Part shown: positions 1 through 6,334 of the stretch, in pieces | Numbering within the stretch: position 1 is the stretch's first letter | Layout: the number at the start of each line of letters is the position of its first letter | IMG/VR virus record: IMGVR_UViG_3300036759_000134 | Span: 1 to 41,506 of that record | From: a virus | DNA: 41,506 nt | Reading direction: 5' to 3' (one strand) | The notes under the pieces: generated by a model | Seen by the model: the letters and a program-made list of their open reading frames with translations, nothing else | Database searches by the model: none | Told to the model about the DNA's origin: nothing | Translations under genes and position numbers: made by a program

Positions 1-127
1 TACCGTCTTTTTTAAAAGCTCTTTAAACTTTTCATCATCACTGATCTTCATTGTTTTTCATCTCCAAAATGCTTCTTTATCAACATATATATTTCATCTG
101 ATTGTTTCAGATAGTGAGAAGCCGCCA
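1..127. repeat. Terminal overlap (copy 1) of a circular assembly
   Basis: These 127 bases are identical to 41380-41506. An exact overlap of this size is what assemblers leave at the ends of a circular or circularly permuted contig, so the two ends should be joined, giving 41,379 unique bases. Bases 1-51 carry the start of the 80-residue gene that is complete at 41188-41430. A true short terminal repeat in the virion cannot be excluded. Confidence 0.95.
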
Positions 128-362
128 TTACATACATAGTTTTTGATGAAGGAAAGAAACAAGATAAAAATAAAGATAGTAGTGACAACATAAAAATTTT
201 CATATTGTTTTTAAATCTTCTGTTCTCGAGAGGAATTTCCTCAACATGACAAATAAAGCCTGCAAGCCCAGAAAAAATAATTCCACAAAATCCAAATAAA
301 CTTATAAATCTGTCAAAATTTGAAAGCATATTAATGAAATACAAACATAACTCAAAACTCAT
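48..362 (-). CDS. Small membrane protein, unknown function
   Basis: This encodes 104 residues from the ATG at 362, which has a GGGAG ribosome-binding site; an in-frame GTG at 386 is less likely. Two hydrophobic stretches, near residues 20-38 and 55-75, suggest two transmembrane helices, and the C-terminal end is charged. The stop overlaps the start of the next leftward gene (80 residues, start at 51, equal to 41430) as ATGA, so the two are translationally coupled across the circular join. No family is recognised. It could be a superinfection-exclusion or holin-like protein, but nothing specific supports that. Confidence 0.7.
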   Translation of the reverse strand: MSFELCLYFINMLSNFDRFISLFGFCGIIFSGLAGFICHVEEIPLENRRFKNNMKIFMLSLLSLFLSCFFPSSKTMYVMAASHYLKQSDEIYMLIKKHFGDEKQ

Positions 363-375
363 TTTTTCTCTCCCT

Positions 376-570
376 TTATCTTCCACTAAATTCTACAGAA
401 ATATTATAATCTTGTTTCAATAGCTCTTCTGCTATTTCTTCTACGACGTTATTGTCGCCCCATATCTTATGGGCGCCATACCCAACAGCAAAGAGTAACA
501 ATGCACCCAAAGCCAAGAGCAACGGTAACGAATTCATAATCGTTGATAAATTTGATAATCTTTTGTTCAT
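376..570 (-). CDS. Small single-pass phage membrane protein
   Basis: This encodes 64 residues. Residues 14-32 form one clear transmembrane helix rich in Leu and Ala. The following segment (HKIWGDNNVVEEIAEELLK) resembles a recurrent short phage protein type with a helix, a 'GDNNxVEEIAEE' stretch and an acidic tail; this family memory is not checked. It lies upstream of the 104-residue membrane gene in the same leftward operon. A holin role is possible from size and topology, but the lysozyme is encoded elsewhere on the other strand. Confidence 0.7.
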   Translation of the reverse strand: MNKRLSNLSTIMNSLPLLLALGALLLFAVGYGAHKIWGDNNVVEEIAEELLKQDYNISVEFSGR

Positions 571-632
571 AATATAGTCTCCTAGTTGTTTCCATTGTTT
601 GGCTCCTCTTTTAAGTAAGTTTCATTTTAATT

Positions 633-956
633 TCAAATTATAAAACCGGAACCGTCACCGGAACCGGAACCGGAACCGTCACCGGAACCGTCACCGTAAC
701 CGGAACCGGAACCGTAACCGGAACCGGAACCGTCACCGGAACCGTCACCGTAACCGGAACCGGAACCGTAACCGGAACCGGAACCGTCACCGGAACCGTC
801 ACCGTAACCGGAACCGGAACCGTCACCGTAACCGGAACCGGAACCGGAACCGGAACCGGAACCGGAACCGGAACCGGAACCGGAACCGTAACCGTCACCG
901 TCACCGTAACCGTTAGTAACTATATCTTTAAGAGTTTTTACAATTAAGCTTTCCAT
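633..956 (-). CDS. Low-complexity (Ser/Asp/Tyr)-Gly dipeptide-repeat protein
   Basis: This encodes 107 residues. About 15 ordinary residues (MESLIVKTLKDIVTN) are followed by an unbroken run of some 44 dipeptides in which every second residue is Gly and the other is Ser, Asp or Tyr, and then a short FII end. A larger period of 18 residues is visible near the C-terminal half. The start overlaps the end of the DUF6948-like gene by 13 bases, implying coupling. There is no signal peptide or membrane segment. The composition recalls phase-separating or adhesive glycine-rich proteins. Function is unknown, but phage genomes do carry similar XG-repeat genes. The strictly alternating code in this frame supports real coding; the opposite strand gives an artefactual Val/Pro/Thr repeat. 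Confidence 0.7.
   Translation of the reverse strand: MESLIVKTLKDIVTNGYGDGDGYGSGSGSGSGSGSGSGSGSGYGDGSGSGYGDGSGDGSGSGYGSGSGYGDGSGDGSGSGYGSGSGYGDGSGDGSGSGSGDGSGFII
645..912. repeat. Hexanucleotide tandem repeat with 54-bp higher-order period
   Basis: The DNA is built of hexamers ACCGGA, ACCGTC and ACCGTA in mixed order. A block of nine hexamers (54 bp) recurs with starts near 677, 731 and 785. Such arrays can change length by slipped-strand pairing in steps of 6 or 54 bp without breaking the frame. The GC-rich array stands out sharply from the AT-rich surroundings. Confidence 0.9.
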
Positions 957-1246
957 GGACTTACACCCTTAATTGCTTTCTGAGCAATTTCAGAAACTTC
1001 TAGTATTTCTTTTGCATCCAAAACAATAATGATGGGTACTTCTGGTGGAAATTTACAGTTATCTGGCTTTTTTGGTCCTGTGATAGCAAGTTCTGATGTT
1101 GATGCAGCCCCATCCCAATACCATAATCTACGTACATCCAATAATTTGACTACATTTCCTTCAATATTTTCTAAAATTCCGGCAAATACGCCAGAGTTAA
1201 CGCCACGGACTATTACATATTTACCTTTTAATTCAGATCCAATCAT
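944..1246 (-). CDS. DUF6948-like conserved phage protein
   Basis: This encodes 100 residues. The N-terminal 'GKYVIVRGVNSGVFAGILE' part, the central 'RRLWYWDGAAS' motif and the CKFP segment match the layout I know for DUF6948 proteins of tailed phages: a small beta-rich protein whose tail reads roughly AQKAIKGVxxW. Function is unknown. It is the gene immediately before the dipeptide-repeat gene and overlaps it, so the two are probably made together. It begins after a purine-rich ribosome-binding site (AAAGGAGATATAAA) upstream of 1246. Confidence 0.8.
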   Translation of the reverse strand: MIGSELKGKYVIVRGVNSGVFAGILENIEGNVVKLLDVRRLWYWDGAASTSELAITGPKKPDNCKFPPEVPIIIVLDAKEILEVSEIAQKAIKGVSPWKA

Positions 1247-1274
1247 TTTATATCTCCTTTCTGTTTTTACATTA

Positions 1275-1514
1275 TCAAACTAACGCAAATTTCTGCTCAG
1301 GCACACATTCTTCCAAAGAGTAGTACCCCGCATAAGCATGTTCATTGGTATCATTACTTTCATGAAGGTTCTTGGCATGGAAAAGCCAGTCAATGAGAGA
1401 TTCAACGGTAGGCTTATCCCTAACAAGCTCTTTGCCAACGGTATAATTATCGGAAAGCACCTGGTCTTCAAGGTTCTTTATGTACTGCAATATATAAATA
1501 TGTCCTTTATCCAT
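1275..1514 (-). CDS. Hypothetical protein, 79 residues
   Basis: This is a soluble, mixed charged protein with no recognised domain. The start overlaps the end of the upstream two-helix membrane gene by 8 bases, so it belongs to the same leftward operon. The middle (VESLIDWLFHAKNLHESND) is predicted helical by eye. No function can be proposed. Confidence 0.65.
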   Translation of the reverse strand: MDKGHIYILQYIKNLEDQVLSDNYTVGKELVRDKPTVESLIDWLFHAKNLHESNDTNEHAYAGYYSLEECVPEQKFALV

Positions 1515-1734
1515 TTTGTTTATCCTTATTTAAATCTTTAATAAAAGAAGCAAAGTCCATTAGAAAAAGACGTACGGACGAAATTAACGTATAAATTAAA
1601 AAAGTAATAAAAAGCCAATATAGTTCAAGTTGAAACAATACTCCACTTGCTAAACTAATAATTAAAAATGGAAATGAAAAGAAATCTAAACGAAATATTC
1701 TACGGAATGTACTAACGTTTAAAAAATTATCCAT
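1507..1734 (-). CDS. Two-helix membrane protein
   Basis: This encodes 75 residues with two hydrophobic spans at about residues 18-37 and 40-60, joined by a short loop; the ends are charged. It overlaps the upstream MarR-like gene by 8 bases and the downstream 79-residue gene by 8 bases, indicating coupled translation. No family is recognised. Confidence 0.65.
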   Translation of the reverse strand: MDNFLNVSTFRRIFRLDFFSFPFLIISLASGVLFQLELYWLFITFLIYTLISSVRLFLMDFASFIKDLNKDKQNG

Positions 1735-2203
1735 TTGAGGCCTCCTTCACGAGTAATTTATTCCAGAAGCGGTCAAGAAAATTAAGCATCTCGTCAAATT
1801 GGTTTGGTTGAACGTTCCGGTCAGGAAGGGTGAGCGATATTGTATTTGCATGCCTCGTGAACAATTCGTCCAGTTTTTCGTATAGTTTAAGGCCTTTACT
1901 TGATAGCCTTACGTGAAAACACCGACGGTCATTGGGGTCTTGCTGTTGAATTAAATAGTTATGTTTAACCATTTTGTTTAGATTATATGATATATTTGTA
2001 CCCATATAATACCGTCTGTTTTTAATTTCACCTACGGTAATGTTTTCCTTTCCAATATTATAGATAACAAGGCATTGGACACTATTGATATCACGAATAT
2101 TCAACCGCATCAATTCATGTCTGATAACATCCATAAAAAGAATATGGAGGTGTTTAAACATACCAACTGCTCTAAAATAACTTTCTTTAACTATCATTTT
2201 CAT
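1727..2203 (-). CDS. MarR/LdtR-type winged-helix transcription regulator
   Basis: This encodes 158 residues. Residues about 30-125 form a MarR-like winged helix. The segment 'DINSVQCLVIYNIG', the 'YYMGTNISYNLNKMVKHNYL' recognition-helix region and 'DRRCFHVRLSSKG' in the wing closely follow the alphaproteobacterial LdtR-type regulators I know. Such proteins bind palindromes as dimers and often respond to small ligands. Here it probably controls its own operon, because a sigma70-like promoter and AT-rich inverted repeats lie just upstream (2459-2526). The start is uncertain: the AAGGAG site fits the ATG at 2197 better (9-base spacing) than the one at 2203 (3 bases). It is likely acquired from an alphaproteobacterial host. 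Confidence 0.8.
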   Translation of the reverse strand: MKMIVKESYFRAVGMFKHLHILFMDVIRHELMRLNIRDINSVQCLVIYNIGKENITVGEIKNRRYYMGTNISYNLNKMVKHNYLIQQQDPNDRRCFHVRLSSKGLKLYEKLDELFTRHANTISLTLPDRNVQPNQFDEMLNFLDRFWNKLLVKEASNG

Positions 2204-2222
2204 TTACTCCTTATGTATTAAA

Positions 2223-2420
2223 TTAATGTAAGCTCTTTTCATCACAAAAATATGGTATTAATTCTTTATTATGTTCAAATATATAATCAATAGTCAGATA
2301 TAATAAAGTAACCTTTTCTTTAAGTTGCCTTTTCCCACATGCCAATATAATTTGCGCTATCGCATCTTCAGTTTCCCTTTCAAACATTATCTGGTCCATT
2401 TTGTCCGTATCTTCTGTCAT
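2223..2420 (-). CDS. Hypothetical protein, 65 residues
   Basis: The ATG at 2420 is chosen because GGGAGG lies 5 bases upstream; an in-frame TTG at 2438 has none. The protein is short, acidic and helical by eye (MTEDTDKMDQIMFERETEDA), with no recognised family. It is the first gene after the promoter at 2459-2487 and precedes the MarR-type regulator. Confidence 0.65.
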   Translation of the reverse strand: MTEDTDKMDQIMFERETEDAIAQIILACGKRQLKEKVTLLYLTIDYIFEHNKELIPYFCDEKSLH

Positions 2421-2458
2421 TGTTACCTCCCATATCAATTTTTGTTCTAATGATATGA

Positions 2459-2487
2459 AGATAACATATTTTAAATTATATAGTCAA
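2459..2487 (-). promoter_or_regulatory. Sigma70-like promoter for the MarR operon
   Basis: Read leftward, TTGACT (2487-2482) and TTATCT (2464-2459) are separated by 17 bases, close to consensus. It drives 2223-2420 and the MarR-type gene. An 11-bp inverted repeat (2487-2497 and 2516-2526) abuts the -35 box and overlaps the stop of the initiator gene, a plausible operator. Confidence 0.55.
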
Positions 2488-2522
2488 TAATTATTTTTAA
2501 ACAATTATTATATTGAAAATAA

Positions 2523-3869
2523 TTATGCCGCCCTTTCAACAAGGGTTTGTATGCCCTTTTGGGCTTCCAGGTTTTCCTTCATGACTTGCTCAAGCCTCTT
2601 ACACATTGTCGCACGGCTTTCCTCAAGAGATTTCTTTTTGGCAAACAACTCAGGTGGAATAACAATATCCTCCGGTTTGCAAAGCTTCAGCTCGGCACGG
2701 GAATGGTTAACCAATGCGGTATGGTATTGAACATTCACAAGCATTTCCCTGTTCTTTTGGGAATAACCTTCAAGGGGATATTTTTCGTTCACCTCATCCT
2801 CAACATCTCTCAAGATTTGGCCTTTCACCTCGTCGCTTACGGTTTGTCGATGTTCACGGATCATTTTTTCTTGTGAATCAATGATCTCCTGCTTTGAATA
2901 TTCAATCTTCTTTTCAACGTTCAATATCTCATAACCTATTGTATTTATTTCATATTGTAGTTTGTCTTGCTCTGAAATGTTCCCGATTTGTGATAGTATG
3001 TCTTGCACGCCATATGCTCCTTGAAAAATTGATTTAATAACTTCCGGCTTGATAGCCCAATAAAAAAACGCCTTAAACTTGCTGTTAGGCGCATTTCCCA
3101 TCAAAAATTTGGTGTTTCCTATTGCAGCGCAATACTTCCTGAATGCTTCAAGGCGTCCTCCGAAGAAATCTGTTAAAATCCTGTATAACTTTGATGCGCA
3201 TGATTTGTACCAAATAGCCTTGTCCTGGGTGTGGCTGTTCCATAGCTCAACCATCTTTTTTGAACTTAACTTCTCTTTCTCCTTCTCAACATCAATGGCC
3301 TCTGGGACATCACAAGATAGTGAAGTAATAGTTTGTAATACAGGAGAAGAAGGATGCGCGCGCGCGAGGGGAGGGACAACAGGGACATCACAGGATTGGT
3401 CTGAAGGTATGGTTTTTGCCTCTGAAGGGACATCACCGGAGGAGGGGAGGGGGCATTGAAGGGGATTCTTGATGGAAAGGCTATGCAAGAAACTATCTAC
3501 GGCGTCCCTGTCTATAAAATAATGTGTCTGGTTCGTCTTATGGTTCGTATAGCTCGCGAACATTTTGCCCTTGAACCTGTCCGCTTGCTTCAAAAAATCC
3601 CGCTTAGTGCCATGATGGTTAATTAAACGGCTAAATATGGGGTCAAGGATTTTCCGTGACATCCCAAGCTCTTCACCCCAACTGTCTCCTTTCTTATAAA
3701 GGGGATGCTTCCTGCAAGGTTGCTTGAACTTGTAAAATCCGTCAGGTTTTTTCCTAAACCAATAAAGAAGCCGAGAAAACGCAATCGCCGTATTGTTGGA
3801 ACCATAAAAATCCCTGACTGCAAGGTCAAATTTTAGATAGCTGTTTCTTTTGATAGATAACCCCTTCAT
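2523..3869 (-). CDS. Replication initiator-like protein
   Basis: This encodes 448 residues from the ATG at 3869, which has AAGGAG upstream. The N-terminal ~135 residues look like a winged-helix DNA-binding domain, with landmarks 'GDSWGEELGMSRKIL' and 'FKGKMFASYTNHKTNQTHYF'. These resemble initiators on rickettsial-type plasmids and some phages (from memory). The middle, about residues 140-200, is disordered and carries three DVP-containing copies. Next comes a helical block ('NSKFKAFFYWAIKPEVIKSI') typical of the C-terminal parts of such initiators. The end is a long coiled coil. It faces a 600-base AT-rich non-coding region, and iteron-like repeats lie inside the gene. Direct proof of replication function is absent. 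Confidence 0.65.
   Translation of the reverse strand: MKGLSIKRNSYLKFDLAVRDFYGSNNTAIAFSRLLYWFRKKPDGFYKFKQPCRKHPLYKKGDSWGEELGMSRKILDPIFSRLINHHGTKRDFLKQADRFKGKMFASYTNHKTNQTHYFIDRDAVDSFLHSLSIKNPLQCPLPSSGDVPSEAKTIPSDQSCDVPVVPPLARAHPSSPVLQTITSLSCDVPEAIDVEKEKEKLSSKKMVELWNSHTQDKAIWYKSCASKLYRILTDFFGGRLEAFRKYCAAIGNTKFLMGNAPNSKFKAFFYWAIKPEVIKSIFQGAYGVQDILSQIGNISEQDKLQYEINTIGYEILNVEKKIEYSKQEIIDSQEKMIREHRQTVSDEVKGQILRDVEDEVNEKYPLEGYSQKNREMLVNVQYHTALVNHSRAELKLCKPEDIVIPPELFAKKKSLEESRATMCKRLEQVMKENLEAQKGIQTLVERAA
3304..3436. repeat. Three iteron-like copies of GGGACATCAC inside the initiator gene
   Basis: GGGACATCAC occurs at 3304-3313, 3382-3391 and 3427-3436. Copies 1 and 2 match over 15 bases with one difference. 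They fall in the disordered central region of the protein and encode its repeated DVP motifs. An alternating CG stretch (3356-3366), odd for this AT-rich DNA, lies between copies 1 and 2. Lambdoid phages keep origin iterons inside the initiator gene (lambda O), which makes this a candidate origin. Confidence 0.5.
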
Positions 3870-3900
3870 AGACACTCCTTTGATTTTTAAAGGTTATCTA
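3854..3900 (-). promoter_or_regulatory. Hairpin looping out the ribosome-binding site of the initiator mRNA
   Basis: TAGATAACC (3854-3862) and GGTTATCTA (3892-3900) are perfect 9-bp inverted copies. In the leftward mRNA the AAGGAG site and the ATG lie in the loop between them. This could lower initiator translation or be a binding site for autoregulation. Confidence 0.5.
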
Positions 3901-3923
3901 AGTTATCGATCGCATAATATATA

Positions 3924-3944
3924 TTATTGATAATCAATAACTTA
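3924..3944. promoter_or_regulatory. Palindrome with IHF-consensus site upstream of the initiator
   Basis: TTATTGAT and ATCAATAA (3924-3931, 3933-3940) form a perfect palindrome around one central A. AATCAATAACTTA (3932-3944) fits the IHF consensus WATCAANNNNTTR exactly. Both features fit an origin or operator in the initiator promoter region. Confidence 0.5.
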
Positions 3945-4392
3945 GAGCAATTTTTCATTTTTTTCACAAAAAAAATAAAATATGTTGACACAGGAAAAGA
4001 AGAAGAGGTATAAGGGAGGGACAAAAAAGCCCTTTTTAAAGCTTTTATTCAGTCGCTTTAACAAAAGAGGGTTAACTTTTGTTTTTCTTGATAAATTATT
4101 AGTCTCCTTCATAGATAACATAATAATTTATTGTTTGTTGACAAAAGGGGGGGTGTAAAATCCCCTCTTTTATTCAGAACAAACCGCGACTGGTTGCCAC
4201 ACCTATACCTATATCTCTATACTTCTTAACCCGTCAATATACTTTTAGCTAAATACTAAAAATATTTTATTCTTTACCATAATTATATGGAAATGCTCAT
4301 AACTGATACTTTTGCGCATACGCCAAATGCAAAACCATATTCCAACATCTGTAGCATGGACAAAAAAGTTTGGCTAGGGGTAAAATCATGGG
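3945..4392. other. AT-rich non-coding region between divergent operons (possible origin)
   Basis: No open reading frame is seen. It contains a rightward promoter-like TTGACA-18-TATAAG (around 3983-4012). It also has an 8-bp inverted repeat AACAAAAG/CTTTTGTT (4060-4067, 4076-4083), a direct repeat CTTTTATTCAG (4042-4052, 4167-4177) and a G-run/C-run hairpin before the second copy (about 4143-4170). CTATA repeats lie near 4203-4221, and TTTTAG/CTAAAA inverted at 4243-4261. The density of short repeats resembles replication or partition regions. Confidence 0.5.
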
Positions 4393-4422
4393 GTTGATAA
4401 CTTTTTTTTAATCAACTATACA
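4393..4422 (+). promoter_or_regulatory. Promoter and operator of the XRE-regulator cassette
   Basis: TTGATA (4394-4399), a 17-base spacer and TATACA (4417-4422) form a good sigma70-type promoter. The inverted repeat GTTGAT/ATCAAC (4393-4398, 4411-4416) spans the -35 box to the edge of the -10 box, an ideal position for a repressor, probably the HTH protein encoded next. Confidence 0.6.
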
Positions 4423-4473
4423 TATTAATATACTTATAAAATAACTGTTGTTTACGTTTACAAAGGGCATTTT

Positions 4474-4908
4474 ATGGCAAGACCATCAAAAAAAGATTAT
4501 TTGTTGAGAATTGTGAGGGAAGCTAAGGGGTTATCTAAAGAACAGGTAGCTGTTATAATAGAAGCACCAATGCACAATGTATGGAGATCAGAGGTAGGAA
4601 GAATAATATCGGAAAAGATTGTTGTGAAAATTGCCAAAGCCTTAGGAATAGATGCCGAAATTATGTTTTATAATATGGGGAGATTTCCACCAGGTAAAAG
4701 AGAATTTATAATTAAAGACCCTTTGTTTTTTAAAGAACTTATTGAGGAAGTATGTAAAGAACCATGGAAACTCACAAAAACAAAAGAATATATGGAAAAG
4801 CTAAAAAACAAAATGAAAGATACAGAAGAAAAATCCAAGTCCAACCCTGAGATAAAAAAGATATTATCTCAGATCAAACCATCTGAAGAGGAGATTAAAA
4901 ATGATTAA
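4474..4908 (+). CDS. XRE-family helix-turn-helix regulator
   Basis: This encodes 144 residues. Residues about 8-60 form a lambda-repressor-like HTH ('LLRIVREAKGLSKEQVAVI' then 'IVVKIAKALGIDAEIMF'). The C-terminal half is charged and helical, without an S24 LexA/CI-type protease domain, so it is not a RecA-cleaved repressor. The stop overlaps the next gene by 8 bases. Position and promoter palindrome suggest autoregulation and control of the secreted-protein/OMP cassette, perhaps also of the divergent initiator. It could act as the maintenance repressor; that is inference. Confidence 0.75.
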   Translation: MARPSKKDYLLRIVREAKGLSKEQVAVIIEAPMHNVWRSEVGRIISEKIVVKIAKALGIDAEIMFYNMGRFPPGKREFIIKDPLFFKELIEEVCKEPWKLTKTKEYMEKLKNKMKDTEEKSKSNPEIKKILSQIKPSEEEIKND

Positions 4909-5449
4909 GAAAGTAGCAATCATAGCATTATGTAGTTCAACGATAGGGCTATGTATGGAGAAAATAGAGGATGGAAGTAATAACCTGTCTTTATCAAGAA
5001 GCAACCCCCCACAACAAAAAACACTATCCCCGGATAAAAAAATAGAGTTTATGAGGAATGGCGCATCTTTATCAAGAAGTATGCCAGCACATCAAAAAAT
5101 TGAATTCATGCGCAATGGACAACAGGTGATCCGGCAATTATCTGATGAAGAAAACAACCATGATAAAAATGATAAACCTTTTGTGCAATGTGTGCAGAAA
5201 GAACAACCCATCATAATATCCCCGTTGAAAGATGATGACAAATTAACCGAAGAAGAATTGGTAGATTATGTTAGTCAGCTTTCGTTAGAGGAACATCAGG
5301 CGGTCATCAATGAGGCAATCCAAAAGGAAAAGAATCCTCTTGAAAAAAATATAACAGTTAATTATAATGTAAAAATAAAACAAAAATTGAAAAATGCAAG
5401 TCAAATTATCAACTTTGGAAATAAAAATAATAATAAAAATAAGAACTAA
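4901..5449 (+). CDS. Secreted protein with internal repeats, unknown function
   Basis: This encodes 182 residues. A signal peptide is evident (MIKKVAIIALCSSTIGLC, then ME). The mature part is low-complexity and polar, with repeated 'LSRS.P..QK' and 'KIEFMRNG' units near residues 28-75, an acidic middle and an Asn/Lys-rich end. Signal peptides ending in an 'LCME' context are common in secreted proteins of Holosporales-like endosymbionts (from memory). Translation is coupled to the XRE gene by an 8-base overlap. Nothing suggests a virion role. It is a candidate exported conversion protein or effector. Confidence 0.65.
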   Translation: MIKKVAIIALCSSTIGLCMEKIEDGSNNLSLSRSNPPQQKTLSPDKKIEFMRNGASLSRSMPAHQKIEFMRNGQQVIRQLSDEENNHDKNDKPFVQCVQKEQPIIISPLKDDDKLTEEELVDYVSQLSLEEHQAVINEAIQKEKNPLEKNITVNYNVKIKQKLKNASQIINFGNKNNNKNKN

Positions 5450-5489
5450 TAGTTTGTAGTATTGTGTTTAATACATAATGCGTGATAGT

Positions 5490-5511
5490 GTGATACACGG
5501 AGGTGTATCAC
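5490..5511 (+). promoter_or_regulatory. Hairpin sequestering the OMP ribosome-binding site
   Basis: Arms GTGATACAC (5490-5498) and GTGTATCAC (5503-5511) are perfect inverted copies around a GGAG loop, and the ATG follows directly at 5512. The Shine-Dalgarno GGAGG is the loop plus the first stem base. This is a strong candidate for translational control (RNA thermometer or protein-binding operator). GTGATA is also directly repeated (5482, 5490). Confidence 0.6.
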
Positions 5512-6210
5512 ATGATTAATAAATTATTTGTCTTTATATTAGCATTAGCCATCACAGTAAATGCAAATGCTACTTGTTCCCCTTGGGACCCACGATGCAA
5601 GCCAGACACCATTACCGGTGGTTTTTATGGTGGCGCCACCTTGGGCTATACCAATCTGGTAGGCCAGTTGAACCGCACCCTTAATGTTAATACAACCGAT
5701 AGGGTGAGTAGCCTTGGGGAAAATGGGATTGTATCCGGTGTTTTTGCCGGATATGAAAAGATTATAGATAAATGCCTTTATTTAGCAATGGAAGGCTTTT
5801 ATCAATATGCCGACATTCTTATTGAAAAAGATGAAAATACCTTTCCAGGTTTCGTCAACTATTTCACTTATATAAAGAATGGACATAAGGGTGGTATTGT
5901 CGGGAAAGTTGGTTTCGTCCATTACAATAACATATTTTACCTAAAGACAGGGTTGGCGTTAAGCCGTTTTGTCTTGGGTTTTAAGGATAATAGCGGAAAC
6001 CATGCTATCACATCAAACGCCTCAAGGGTACAAAAAGGCATTATCCTTGGAGGCGGCATGGATTATTTTATTAACAAAAACTTTGCAATTGGCGTTGAAT
6101 ATGACATAACCTGCTATCCATCCATGAATTTTAAAAGCAATACCGTAGGGAGCTTTTCATTTAAGCCCTATTCCCATACGATTCAAGCGAGGTTCAAATA
6201 TATCCTTTAA
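5512..6210 (+). CDS. Outer-membrane beta-barrel protein
   Basis: This encodes 232 residues from the ATG at 5512, which has GGAGG 8 bases upstream; an in-frame GTG at 5503 lies inside the hairpin. A signal peptide (to about residue 20, ...VNANA) is followed by a Cys-containing 'CSPWDPRCKP' segment. Alternating strands follow, typical of a small OmpA/OMP_b-brl-type barrel ('GGFYGGATLGYTNL', 'GGIVGKVGFVHYNNIFYLKTG', 'IILGGGMDYFINKNFAIGVEY'), with a final amphipathic strand 'QARFKYIL'. It probably inserts in the host outer membrane and alters the surface, for example blocking superinfection or changing host interactions. It is the third gene of the XRE cassette, and its translation looks hairpin-controlled. 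Specific function unknown. Confidence 0.75.
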   Translation: MINKLFVFILALAITVNANATCSPWDPRCKPDTITGGFYGGATLGYTNLVGQLNRTLNVNTTDRVSSLGENGIVSGVFAGYEKIIDKCLYLAMEGFYQYADILIEKDENTFPGFVNYFTYIKNGHKGGIVGKVGFVHYNNIFYLKTGLALSRFVLGFKDNSGNHAITSNASRVQKGIILGGGMDYFINKNFAIGVEYDITCYPSMNFKSNTVGSFSFKPYSHTIQARFKYIL

Positions 6211-6282
6211 AAATAAAACTTAACCATATAACCTCTTTGCCCTTATTATGATCATGCAAATGACGTTGCTAATAAGTAGAAA

Positions 6283-6334
6283 CTTTGGCCGTACTTGTTT
6301 TTTTCCCTTTTGTTATAAACCAGTACGGTCAAAG
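6283..6334. terminator. Inverted repeat between convergent genes, likely bidirectional terminator
   Basis: CTTTGGCCGTACT (6283-6295) pairs with AGTACGGTCAAAG (6322-6334) over 13 bp with one wobble. The large loop holds a T7 run and a CCC-TTTT stretch. It lies between the OMP gene and the end of the VRR-NUC gene and overlaps the latter's stop. Confidence 0.45.

Noticed and set aside
1-127. Long terminal repeat or cos-type end
   Set aside because: An exact overlap with continuous operon structure across it is better explained by circular assembly. Real virion ends cannot be seen from the sequence.
638-904. Plus-strand reading frame of Val/Pro/Thr repeats
   Set aside because: It is only the complement of the (S/D/Y)-G repeat gene, has no ribosome-binding site and is opposite to all neighbouring genes.
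645-912. Possible CRISPR array
   Set aside because: Units are contiguous hexamers with no spacers and are translated in frame; there are no cas genes.
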